Shown here piece after piece: positions 16,135 to 24,626 of a stretch of DNA of 64,000 nt; within the stretch, counting starts at the first letter, position 1; every line of letters begins with the position of its first letter. The position numbers were made by a program, and so were the translations under genes. Source of the stretch: Streptomyces lunaelactis (lineage in GTDB: Bacteria; Actinomycetota; Actinomycetes; Streptomycetales; Streptomycetaceae); assembly GCF_003054555.1 (NCBI RefSeq), contig NZ_CP026304.1, positions 3,720,001 through 3,784,000 of the forward strand, given 5' to 3'. Under the pieces are notes generated by a model. That model saw nothing but the letters and a program-made list of their open reading frames with translations, had not been told where the DNA came from and searched no databases.

Positions 16135-18447
16135 TCACTTTCGTACGACTTCCGGTTCGTGGCGGCGCAGGAACCGGATCGTGAGCAGGTAGCAGGCCAT
16201 TGCGGTGCCGAGCAGTACGCCTGTGTCGGTCAGCCATTGAGTGAGCGTGTGATGCCACAGAGGGTCGGTGGCCGAGGGGGCCGTCCTGTCCTGCGGACCG
16301 AGCAGTTGTCCGAGGTCGAGTGTCGCTCCTTCCGCTGCGATGGCCCAGCGTGACGGCACCAGCCAGGCCACCTGTTCGGCGCCGGGATTGTCGAAGAGTC
16401 TGAAGGTGATGCCCGAGAACAAGTACTGGACAACTGAGAAAAGGACCAGCAGAGGCATGGTCTTCTCGGCAGTCTTCACCAGTGACGAGATCAGCAGCCC
16501 ACACATCATCGAGGTGAACCCGAGCAGTGTGATGACGAAGGTCATCTCGACGACCGGGGTGCCATTCACGACTATGCCTTCCGGCGGTAGCTCACGCGGT
16601 GCGAGACCGAGCGCGCACAGGATGATCCCCTGCACGCCGGTGATCAGCCCCAGCACGGTGATCTTCGACATCAGATAGGCGGATCTGGAGAGGCCCGCGG
16701 CCCGTTCCCTCTCATAGATCGCCCGTTCCTTGACCAGCTCACGGACGGAGTTCGCGGCCCCCACGAAGCACATGCTGATGGCGAGGGACACAAGGATCGT
16801 GCCGGCCTCGATGTTCACCTTGCCGTCGGGTGCCCTTCGAAGGCCGAAGTCAGCGGGTACGACGGTGTTGGCGAGGCCCAGGAGGACGGGCAGGAGCACC
16901 AGCAGGCCGACGAAACCTCTGTCGGAGGCTATGACCGCCAGGTGTCGGCCAACCAGTGTGGACAGTTGCGCCGTCCAGCGCGGCGGCTTCGGCGGCTTCG
17001 GCGGCTGAACGGCCTCAGGGGCCGCGGGCGCCGCCGGCCCGTCCGCCGGCCGGAGGGCGACCGCGGGGGTGAGGTGTTGCTGCGACTCGCGCCACCGGCG
17101 GGACCAGTCGTGTTCACGGTGCTCCTCGAAAGCGGAGAAGACGTCGGCCCACGTGTCGTGCCCGAAGAATTCCAGTGCCTCGTCGGGGGGACCGAAGTAC
17201 GCCAGGGACCCGCCAGGACTCAGGACCAGTACCTTGTCGCACAACTCCAGCTCCCGGACGGAGTGTGTGACCACGAGGACGGTCCTGCCGTCGTCGGCGA
17301 GTCCTCGCAGCAGTTGCATGACATCGCGGTCCATGCCCGCGTCCAGGCCGGAGGTCGGCTCGTCCAGGAACATGAGCGCGGGCTTGGTCAGAAGCTCCAG
17401 GGCGACCGAGACACGCTTCCGCTGTCCACCGGAGAGCGCGGCTATCCGTTTGTCGGCGTGGAGGTCGAGTTTGAGCTCACTCATCACCTCCTCGACCCGG
17501 CGGTCGCGCTCCACGGGGTCGGTGCCGCGAGGGAAGCGCAGTCTGGCGGCGTAACGGAGCGCGGTCCGCACCGTGAGCTGCAGGTGGAGAACGTCGTGCT
17601 GAGGGACGATGCCGATGTGCTGACGCAGCTCGGCGTATCGCTCGTGGAGGCTCTGGTTGTCGTAGAGCACCTCTCCCTTGGCGATCCGTTGGTGACCCGT
17701 CAGGGCGCGCAGCAGGGTGGACTTTCCGGAGCCGGACGGTCCGATCACCGCGATCAGAGCCTTCGGAGGCACCGCGAAGCTCACCTTGTTCAGCAGTGTC
17801 CTCTGGCCCTTGTCGCACTTGACCTTGACGGTCAGCCGACGGGCGATCAACGACGATGGCTCCTCGGCGTCGCTGCAGTCCCTGAGCCGATCGCCGATCA
17901 GTCGGAACGTTCGGCGACCTACGGTGACGGTGTCGTTGGGGCGCAGCTGGGTCCGCTCGACGCGATGGCCGTTGACATGGGTTCCGTAAGGCGTGCCCAG
18001 GTCGACGATCTCGCAACTGGCTGGTGTGAACCGGAATTCGGCGTGGTGCGGCTGGACTTCGGGCTCGCGGACGACCAGATCGTTGTCGGATGACCGGCCG
18101 ATACGGGTGACTGAGGCGGCGCTGACGATGCCCGGGTGCGTCGGTGGACCGGTGAAGCGAAGCTGCGGCCCTTCGTCCGCGTCGCCGAGGCGGAACTCGG
18201 CACCGTGGCCGACCTCGGCCAGCGAGACGCGCCGGCCGAGGCCATAGGTGCCGTTGGTGCTGTCCAGGTCCTGGAGGACCCAGCTCCTTCCGCCCCAGTA
18301 GATTCGGGCGTGCCGCCAGGAAACGATGGCCTCCTGGAATACCGCGTCCGACTGCGGATCACGACCCACGGTGTACGTCTTGGCGGGATCGAGTCTCTGG
18401 ATGATTCCCTCGAGAGCCAAGAACAAGGGCGGATTTCCGTACTCCAC
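16135..18447 (-). CDS. FHA-FHA-ABC ATPase-permease fusion
   Basis: Half-size ABC exporter of the ABC-2/ABCG type with two N-terminal FHA domains. The GTG at 18447 (GGGGAG upstream) is preferred: the longer start at 18507 would overlap the protease gene. FHA1 spans about residues 15-95 (VGRDPQSD, SWRHARIYW, DSTNGTYG) and FHA2 110-185 (IGRSSDNDLVV, QPHHAEFRF, GTHVNG). Then come the ATPase with Walker A GPSGSGKST (~236), signature LSGGQRKR (~337), Walker B MFLDEP (~358) and switch His (VVTHS), a Pro-rich linker and six membrane spans. FHA domains bind phosphothreonine, so a Ser/Thr kinase probably controls transport. It follows the S8 protease by 28 bp. Substrate unknown. Confidence 0.9.
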   Translation of the reverse strand: MEYGNPPLFLALEGIIQRLDPAKTYTVGRDPQSDAVFQEAIVSWRHARIYWGGRSWVLQDLDSTNGTYGLGRRVSLAEVGHGAEFRLGDADEGPQLRFTGPPTHPGIVSAASVTRIGRSSDNDLVVREPEVQPHHAEFRFTPASCEIVDLGTPYGTHVNGHRVERTQLRPNDTVTVGRRTFRLIGDRLRDCSDAEEPSSLIARRLTVKVKCDKGQRTLLNKVSFAVPPKALIAVIGPSGSGKSTLLRALTGHQRIAKGEVLYDNQSLHERYAELRQHIGIVPQHDVLHLQLTVRTALRYAARLRFPRGTDPVERDRRVEEVMSELKLDLHADKRIAALSGGQRKRVSVALELLTKPALMFLDEPTSGLDAGMDRDVMQLLRGLADDGRTVLVVTHSVRELELCDKVLVLSPGGSLAYFGPPDEALEFFGHDTWADVFSAFEEHREHDWSRRWRESQQHLTPAVALRPADGPAAPAAPEAVQPPKPPKPPRWTAQLSTLVGRHLAVIASDRGFVGLLVLLPVLLGLANTVVPADFGLRRAPDGKVNIEAGTILVSLAISMCFVGAANSVRELVKERAIYERERAAGLSRSAYLMSKITVLGLITGVQGIILCALGLAPRELPPEGIVVNGTPVVEMTFVITLLGFTSMMCGLLISSLVKTAEKTMPLLVLFSVVQYLFSGITFRLFDNPGAEQVAWLVPSRWAIAAEGATLDLGQLLGPQDRTAPSATDPLWHHTLTQWLTDTGVLLGTAMACYLLTIRFLRRHEPEVVRK

Positions 18448-18475
18448 GGATGTTGTCTCCCCGCAGCGAGCCGAA

Positions 18476-20377
18476 TCAGGAAAGACGGATGATCGCCCGG
18501 TCGCCATCGATGCTGATGAGGTCCACGACGAGGTCGTTGATCGTCGACCGGCCGGGGCTGGTCTGGCTGCCGCTGGACTGCTGCGCGCCGTTGCCGGACG
18601 ATGCCGTGAACGTCAGCGCGTTGTCGGCGACGCTGACGACCGTGAACTCGTCGACGCCTGCCGTGCCGTCCAACTTGATCGTGTCTCCACTGGTCACCTC
18701 GACCTCGCAGGTGTTTTTCAAGCACGCGCTGAGGTCCTTGCCGTCCGCCGCCTGTCCGGTCCCGGCCGACGGCGAGGGCGAAGAGGGAGGCGAGGAAGGC
18801 GAAGAGGGCGAGGCCGACGAGGAGTCCGAAGGCGGCGACGAGGGCGAGCCGGCCGCCGGGGGTGCGGCGCCCTTCGAGACGCTCGCGACGGTCTTCGCGG
18901 CGTCGGCGAGCCCAGCGCCGCAACCGCCCTCGCAGGTACCGGGCAGGGGGCGCGCGTTTTCCTTGATGGCCGACTCGACCTGCGCGGGCGTCAGCGCTGG
19001 GTTGGCAGCGATCATCAGGGCGGCGAGACCGGCGATCTGCGGGGCTGCCTGGCTGGTGCCCTCTTCGAATTCGAAGCTTTCGGAGACGGGTCCGTCCTCG
19101 CCGGAGTTCACGGTGGAGAGGATGCCGTTCTTGGGGTTCTTCGACGTGAGCAGCTCACCACCGGGGGCCGAGATGTCCACTGCATTACCGAAGTTGGAGT
19201 ACTCGGCCCTGTTGCCCTCACGGTCGGTGGCGGCGACGGTGATGACGTTGTCGCAGCTGGCGTAATCGAAGTTCCCGGCATCCTGCGGCTCGGGCAGGTT
19301 GCCGCGATTTCCGGCGGCGACGACGACCGTTGTGCCGCGCTGGACGGCTTGGTCCACAGCCAGCTGCATGGGCGGAGTACAGACGCCCTCTTGGCCCAGG
19401 CTCATGTTGATGACCCTGGCTGGGGTGGGGTTGTCGGGTACGTCGGCGACGGTTCCGCCGGAGGCCCAGGTGATGGCGTCGATGATGTCGGAGTCCGGGG
19501 TGGCGCAGCGGCCCAGCACGCGTACCGGCTGCGCCTTCGCGCCGGGCGCGACGCCCACGATCCCCTTGCCGTCGTCGGCGGCGGCCACGATGCCCGCGAC
19601 GTGGGTGCCGTGCCAGGAGGACCGGCTCCCCTTGCCTCCGCACTCGCCCGGCTTGGTGGCGTCACCCGGGTCGGAGGGGTCGCTGTCGCGGCCGTCGCCG
19701 TCCTTCGCCTGGAAGGTGTCGGTAAGGAAGTCGTTCCCGGCGACGGTGTTGACGGCCAGGTCGGAGTGCTTGGTGATACCCGTGTCAAGGACGGCGACCG
19801 TCACCCCTTGTCCGGTGGAAGTACGCCACGCGTCAGGCACGTTCATGCCGCCCGTGGGCTCGAACAGGTTCCACTGCTCGGAGAAGCGGTCGGTGTCGCC
19901 GGATGGCTCGCTGGAGCGGGCAGGGTCACGGGGCGACTCGAGGGCCGGGGTCGGCACCTGGCGGTCCGGGACGGCGTAGGCCACGTCCGGATCGGCCCGG
20001 AATCGGTCCATGAGCTTGGTGACGTCCTTGGCAGGCCGTACTCCGCCCAGGCTCACCAGCGCCGCGCCGTTGCCCAGACGGCGCTCGTACGACAGCTTCT
20101 CGCCGGTCTGTGCGGCCTTGGCTCCGATGTCCTTGCGTACCGCCTTGGCCGAACGCGCCTCCTGCGCCTTCGACTTGTATCCGACGATCAAGCCCCCGGT
20201 CGGCTCGGCCGCCGTCGTCGCGGACTTCGGCGAGGCGGGGGCGGCGGGAGCCCTGGACGCGGGGGAAGTCTCCCCGGCCATGGCGGTGGCTACGGCGCCG
20301 ACGCCGAGGAGTGTGGTACCCAGTGCGGTGGCGACGAGTATGCGCCCGCGCCGGGATTTTCGGTGTGTGACGTTCAC
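18476..20377 (-). CDS. Secreted S8 (subtilisin-like) serine protease
   Basis: 633-residue exported protease. GTG at 20377 is chosen (AAAGG upstream, basic HRKSRRGR then hydrophobic signal); ATG at 20410 is an alternative. An I9-type propeptide is likely around residues 60-140. The catalytic triad is visible: Asp in AVLDTGI (~195), His in SWHGTHVAG (~255), oxyanion Asn in VVAAGN, and Ser in GTSQAAPQIAG (~437). The last motif differs from the usual GTSMAAPH by having Gln at both variable places. A Ser/Pro linker and a beta-rich C-terminal domain with one Cys pair (SACLKNTCEVEV) follow. The FHA-ABC gene starts 28 bp downstream, so the protease and exporter probably form one operon. Confidence 0.92.
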   Translation of the reverse strand: MNVTHRKSRRGRILVATALGTTLLGVGAVATAMAGETSPASRAPAAPASPKSATTAAEPTGGLIVGYKSKAQEARSAKAVRKDIGAKAAQTGEKLSYERRLGNGAALVSLGGVRPAKDVTKLMDRFRADPDVAYAVPDRQVPTPALESPRDPARSSEPSGDTDRFSEQWNLFEPTGGMNVPDAWRTSTGQGVTVAVLDTGITKHSDLAVNTVAGNDFLTDTFQAKDGDGRDSDPSDPGDATKPGECGGKGSRSSWHGTHVAGIVAAADDGKGIVGVAPGAKAQPVRVLGRCATPDSDIIDAITWASGGTVADVPDNPTPARVINMSLGQEGVCTPPMQLAVDQAVQRGTTVVVAAGNRGNLPEPQDAGNFDYASCDNVITVAATDREGNRAEYSNFGNAVDISAPGGELLTSKNPKNGILSTVNSGEDGPVSESFEFEEGTSQAAPQIAGLAALMIAANPALTPAQVESAIKENARPLPGTCEGGCGAGLADAAKTVASVSKGAAPPAAGSPSSPPSDSSSASPSSPSSPPSSPSPSAGTGQAADGKDLSACLKNTCEVEVTSGDTIKLDGTAGVDEFTVVSVADNALTFTASSGNGAQQSSGSQTSPGRSTINDLVVDLISIDGDRAIIRLS

Positions 20378-20684
20378 TGCGTGCCTTTCGAGTGGACCGG
20401 ATTCGGGCATGCCGAAAGCCGGGTCGTGTGAGGGTGATGTCCGGCCTGGGCCGGCTGCCGGCCGCCCGGTGCGGTCGGGCCTCCGCCGTTACCGGCGGAC
20501 AGGGGGATGACCGTGACCGCACCGGGTGGATGTGTCCCGCCCTGCTCCACCAGGGGCGCTGAACACACGCGCCGCGTCCTGCATGCCGCGGACACACGGT
20601 GCCGGCTTCAGCTTCTGGCACCGCGCGGCCCCGGGATGCAGTGCGTCCGGCGGTGCTACGAACCTAGGCCCGGCGCACGGGAGT

Positions 20685-20717
20685 TACCTATCCGTGGCGG
20701 CAAATCGCGGGTACCTA
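20685..20717 (-). promoter_or_regulatory. Paired TAGGTA direct repeats upstream of the protease gene
   Basis: On the minus strand TAGGTA occurs at 20717-20712 and again at 20690-20685, 27 bp apart, about 300 bp before the protease start. This may be a binding site for a LuxR- or response-regulator-type activator. Just right of it (20910-20955) the sequence aacccctggaac occurs twice in tandem. No gene is seen in 20378-20957. Confidence 0.3.
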
Positions 20718-20957
20718 CTTAACTGCGCGGACTACGGGTGGAGCGCTCTCCGGGTCTGGGCCTCGTGCGCCCCAGCGGGACGTCGGCCTGCCGCTCGACC
20801 AGGGGCCTTCGTGAGGGTGTTGCTCGCGGCACCGGGTGCTGCGGATACCGGCGCACCCCACCGCTGCCGTGCCTTTGCGCACCCCTGGGGTCGCCTCGGG
20901 GGGAAGAGGCAACCCCTGGAACAGCCGCATGTTGGAACCCCTGGAACCGCCGCGTGC

Positions 20958-23801
20958 TCACCTTCCTGGCTTGCCGTCGCCATCCGTCAGCGCCAGGTCG
21001 TGCCGAGAGACCGCACCCAACTTCTTGAGGGCGCGGGCGACATGCTGCTCCACAGTCCGCGGGGACAGATGCAGGGTGGCCGCGATCTCGCGGTTACTCA
21101 GGCCGGCACCGGCGAGCTCTGCGACCTCCTGCTCGCGCGGCGACAGCCGCTCACCGTATCGGGGCCGGCCCTGCGGGCGCCGCTCGGCGCTGGGATGGGC
21201 TCGCAGTTCCGCCCGTACTCGAGCCACATCCCATGTAGCGCCGAGAGCTTCCAGCTCTTGTGCGGCGGCGGTCAGTTCGGAGATGTCCGCAGTGGTCTCC
21301 GGGCTGCCTGCCAGGGCGCACCGTCCGCCGGCCTCCGCGGCAAGAGCCGCCTCGTAGGGCCGGGGAAGCGCCTGGTAGCAAGCACGGGCGCGCCGAAAGT
21401 TCTCGACTGCCTCCGAGAACGCGCCGTCCGCCTCTGCCAGCAGCGCCTGGCACCACATCAGTGCCGCGGTGGCGGCGGGTGTCTGTCTGCTCTCGATGCC
21501 TGCCGCGAACTCGTCCACCATCTTCCGCGCGGTGTCCAACTCCCCGGCCCGGATGGTTGCTTCCACAGCCCACGGGGACAATTCGGCGGCCCATACCCAG
21601 ACGGCCTTGGCCTGCAGTCTGGCCCATGCGTCAGCCGCCTCCCGGGCTGCGGCCGCCAGGTCCTGGCGAGCCAGCGCAAGCCTGATGCGACCACCCGAAG
21701 CCGCCGCTACCAGAGGTACCGCGGCCTCTTCCTCGGACGGGCCGACGGCACCGGAGAGCCAGGAGCCCGCCTGCCCCCATTCGCCCTTTGCCAGGGCGAG
21801 CACGCCCAGCACCAGCATGGCGTCGCCCGCCCGGTACGGCATCTCGCCCGCCTCCGCCACGTACGCGCGGGCCCGGGGGGCCAGGCCCGCCCAGCGGCCG
21901 GTCACCATGTCCAGGAGCAGCGCCGTACCCTCTATCCCCAGTTCCTGGTACAGGTTCCCGCTGCGGGCGGCCAGATTCGGGAACTCGCCCAGCAGCTCGC
22001 GCGCTCGCGCATACTCGCCCAGCCAGACCGCGGCATCGATGGCGTTGCACACACCACGTGCCGAGTGCTGGAGAATCCGCAGATCATCGCTTTCCCGGGG
22101 GAGTTGCTCCAGCTGCCGCCACCCGTCCCCATCGCCCACACTGAGCAGCACGGTCACCCGGTTCGCCGCGACCGCCGCCTGGACCGTCGCCTCCCCGCTC
22201 TCGGCCGCGGTCGCCTCGGCCCGCCTCAGCCAGGCGAGGTTGTCCGCCAGCGGACCACTGGGCCAATAGGGCAACGCCAGGGCCGCCATGGCCCGCGCCG
22301 CGAGCGTCGGCTGGCCGCTCAACTCTTCGACAGCTTTGATGAGTTCGATGCGTCCTTCGCTTCCCTGTCCGACCTGGTTGCCGATGAGCAGCCCGAGGTC
22401 GAGCCGGATCTCGCCGCGTGCGGCGTCGGGCAGCTCGGGGTCGTCGGCCAGTCGGCGCAGCACCTCGACCGTCTGGTCGGAGCGCAGCCCGCTGTACGCG
22501 CTGCGCGCCAGCATCAGGGCCAGCCGGGCCCGATTCGACTGCCCGACCCGGGGATGCGCCAGCGCGTCCTCGAGCAGCGCGATCGCCAGCTGGTGGTCCC
22601 CGGCCTCGACGGCCTCCCGCGCGGCGTTCTCCACGCTCTGCAGCCAGTCCGCCGTCCGGCCGGACACGAACTGGTGGCGGGCCAGCCGCGCCCACGGCAC
22701 CGGGCGCCGGGCCGCCAGTTCCTCGACCGCGCGACCGTGCAACTCCCGCCGCACCGGGCCGGGCAGCAGCTGATACACGGCCGCGGCCTCCATGGGAATC
22801 CGGAACCCGTACTGACCGAGCCCGAGCTCGTGCAGCACCGCTTCGGACAGCGCGGCCGTCAGCGCCGCGCGGCCGCTGTCCGCCGACAGGGCCGCCATTG
22901 AGGACAACTCGTCCTCTGTCGCGGCCTCGTCGAGTACGGCTGCCGCCCATGTCAAGCGCCGTGTCTCCTCGTCCAGCGCCGCCATGCGGCCGATCACCAG
23001 TTCGGTGAGCCGGACCGGCACCGCGGCCTCGTCCACGTGCCTGGCCGTCAGCCGGTCCCGGCCGGCCACTGTGGGCCTCCCGCCCGGAAACGGGCCGGCC
23101 GTCTTCAGCCCTGTCACGAGATCGGCCACCGCCTGCGCGATGCCGCCCGAGCGTTCGTAGAGCCTGCTGATGAACTGCGCCGAGCAGCGGTCTTCGCCCA
23201 GTGCCTCCACCGCCATCCGGCGGACTTCGGCCTCGTCGAGCGGCCCGAGCCGCAGCCGGACGAGGCTCATCTCGGCGGGGTAACCCACCGGGGCGCCCAG
23301 CACCAGCCCGGGACTTGCCAGCTCCTCGGGGCGGTAGGTCAGCACAGCGCGCAATGCTGCCGGAGGATCAGCCAGCAGGGTACGCAGCGCGTGTGCGTCC
23401 CGCTCGTGCGCACGGTGCACGTCCTCGGCCACCAGCAGCACCGGAGCGCCGGTGTCGAGCGAGGCCGCCAGTCCTCCCAGCGAGGAGGCCCCGAGCGGAG
23501 TCGGCCCCGGCGGCACCAGGGCCACGGGCCGGGTCCCAGCGGGACGTAAGTACCCGGTCCTCGGCACCGCTGATGCGATCCCTTTCGGGCGCGCGGACTC
23601 CTGGAGGACAACGGTGCCCGAAGCCGTGAACGTCACCTTCAGGCAAGGCACCCCGCCGAACTCCGGAAGCGCGAGGAGCCACTTCACGAACCGGGTCTTG
23701 CCCGTCCCCGCCGCTCCGTCGGCGAGCACCAGCACCGTCGCATCCGGTGCGGCCGACGCCAATGGCTCGCGTACCGCCGTCTCCCACTCGCGCTCACGCA
23801 T
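20958..23801 (-). CDS. Large ATP-binding LuxR-family regulator with a TTA codon
   Basis: 947-residue regulator of the LAL/STAND type. ATG 23801 is chosen for AGGGGGA upstream and the MREREWE start; the open frame beyond it has no coding character. Residues ~28-36 carry Walker A (GAAGTGKT) and VLLVAEDVHRA a Walker B. The middle ~500 residues are helical repeats. The C-terminal 65 residues are a LuxR helix-turn-helix (LSPREQEVAELAGAGLSNRE, IAATLHLSPRTVEQHV). ATP hydrolysis likely switches oligomerisation, as in MalT. Codon 85 is TTA (minus strand, 23549-23547), making expression bldA-dependent. It is divergent from the ATPase/sigma genes at 24045-27591, its most likely targets. Confidence 0.9.
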   Translation of the reverse strand: MREREWETAVREPLASAAPDATVLVLADGAAGTGKTRFVKWLLALPEFGGVPCLKVTFTASGTVVLQESARPKGIASAVPRTGYLRPAGTRPVALVPPGPTPLGASSLGGLAASLDTGAPVLLVAEDVHRAHERDAHALRTLLADPPAALRAVLTYRPEELASPGLVLGAPVGYPAEMSLVRLRLGPLDEAEVRRMAVEALGEDRCSAQFISRLYERSGGIAQAVADLVTGLKTAGPFPGGRPTVAGRDRLTARHVDEAAVPVRLTELVIGRMAALDEETRRLTWAAAVLDEAATEDELSSMAALSADSGRAALTAALSEAVLHELGLGQYGFRIPMEAAAVYQLLPGPVRRELHGRAVEELAARRPVPWARLARHQFVSGRTADWLQSVENAAREAVEAGDHQLAIALLEDALAHPRVGQSNRARLALMLARSAYSGLRSDQTVEVLRRLADDPELPDAARGEIRLDLGLLIGNQVGQGSEGRIELIKAVEELSGQPTLAARAMAALALPYWPSGPLADNLAWLRRAEATAAESGEATVQAAVAANRVTVLLSVGDGDGWRQLEQLPRESDDLRILQHSARGVCNAIDAAVWLGEYARARELLGEFPNLAARSGNLYQELGIEGTALLLDMVTGRWAGLAPRARAYVAEAGEMPYRAGDAMLVLGVLALAKGEWGQAGSWLSGAVGPSEEEAAVPLVAAASGGRIRLALARQDLAAAAREAADAWARLQAKAVWVWAAELSPWAVEATIRAGELDTARKMVDEFAAGIESRQTPAATAALMWCQALLAEADGAFSEAVENFRRARACYQALPRPYEAALAAEAGGRCALAGSPETTADISELTAAAQELEALGATWDVARVRAELRAHPSAERRPQGRPRYGERLSPREQEVAELAGAGLSNREIAATLHLSPRTVEQHVARALKKLGAVSRHDLALTDGDGKPGR

Positions 23802-24044
23802 CACGGTCCCCCTGTGTTCTTGCACGCTTGCCAGGACACTGCCCGACCCCGTCTGGTACATCACCAGCGCAATCACGCAATATCCGAGTCCCATGGAAGC
23901 AGAGGACCAGGTGACGGTGCGCGTACTCAGCGTTATTGCGTATCCGTAAGCCGGTTCTCCTGCTTGTCGCAGCGGTACGACGGCGGCCACCGTCGGACCG
24001 ATGCCTCGCACCGCTCATCAGCAACCACTCCAGGAGACATTGGC

Positions 24045-24530
24045 ATGGCCATCATGGACGGCCTTCGCTCCATCAACGCCGACCGCCCGCGGCCGAGCCT
24101 GGCAGCACAGCCCGGGCCGACGCGGCATCGGGCGCTGTGCGCCACCAGGGCGGTGGCCGCCGCCGTGCCGGAGTTACGGCACTTCGCGCGCCGTACTGCG
24201 CAGCAGTGGGCCATTCCTGAGGAATCGAGCGACGCGCTGTCACTCGTCGTCAGTGAACTGGTGACGAACGCCGTGCTCCACAGCGGCAGCGCAGACGTCA
24301 CGGCACTGATCGTCTTCGACGGCGTCGCCGTGACCGTCGAGGTCACCGACTCCGGCCGGTGGCTGGCACGTGGCGCCAACCGCTGTGTGGCGGAGGACGA
24401 GGACGCCGACTTCGGACGAGGGCTGGACCTGGTCAGGGCCTGCACCAGCTGGTGCATGGTCCAGCCGTCTGCGGCGGGCACCCGGGTCGTGGCCCGTCTC
24501 CCCGTCGCGGAGTCCGGAGCCGATCGCTGA
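24045..24530 (+). CDS. Anti-sigma-type HATPase (RsbW-like), with a TTA codon
   Basis: 161-residue GHKL ATPase fold of the kind that acts as anti-sigma kinase. ATG preceded by AGGAG. The N box is ELVTNAVLHS, the G1 box VTDSGR and the G2 box DFGRGLDLV, all present and well formed. Codon 44 is TTA (24174-24176). It lies 97 bp upstream of the first sigma-like gene, in the same direction, and divergent from the LuxR gene. A partner role toward the neighbouring sigma-like proteins is an inference from position only; such ATPases normally bind SigB-type rather than ECF sigma factors. Confidence 0.85.
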   Translation: MAIMDGLRSINADRPRPSLAAQPGPTRHRALCATRAVAAAVPELRHFARRTAQQWAIPEESSDALSLVVSELVTNAVLHSGSADVTALIVFDGVAVTVEVTDSGRWLARGANRCVAEDEDADFGRGLDLVRACTSWCMVQPSAAGTRVVARLPVAESGADR

Positions 24531-24626
24531 GAGGCAGGCAAACAGGCTCGGGCGCCGCCAACCGGCCTTCGCACATCGTCCGCACACCGACCCTCGCACA
24601 CAGCACTTGGAAGGTTTGGCTGCCCC

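Noticed and set aside
15990..16140. Possible small leftward gene after the ABC exporter (NRTAVNVDVHTP...)
   Set aside because: The codons look protein-like but there is no start codon in frame behind the exporter stop and no ribosome binding site; it could be a frame-shifted tail of the exporter.
20526..22901. 791-codon rightward frame opposite the LuxR regulator
   Set aside because: Composition is Arg/Pro/Gly-rich without motifs, while the leftward frame has Walker and helix-turn-helix motifs.
23875..23941. ACGCAATA and TATTGCGT inverted repeat upstream of the LuxR gene
   Set aside because: Eight-bp arms 51 bp apart are too weak to call a site without binding data.
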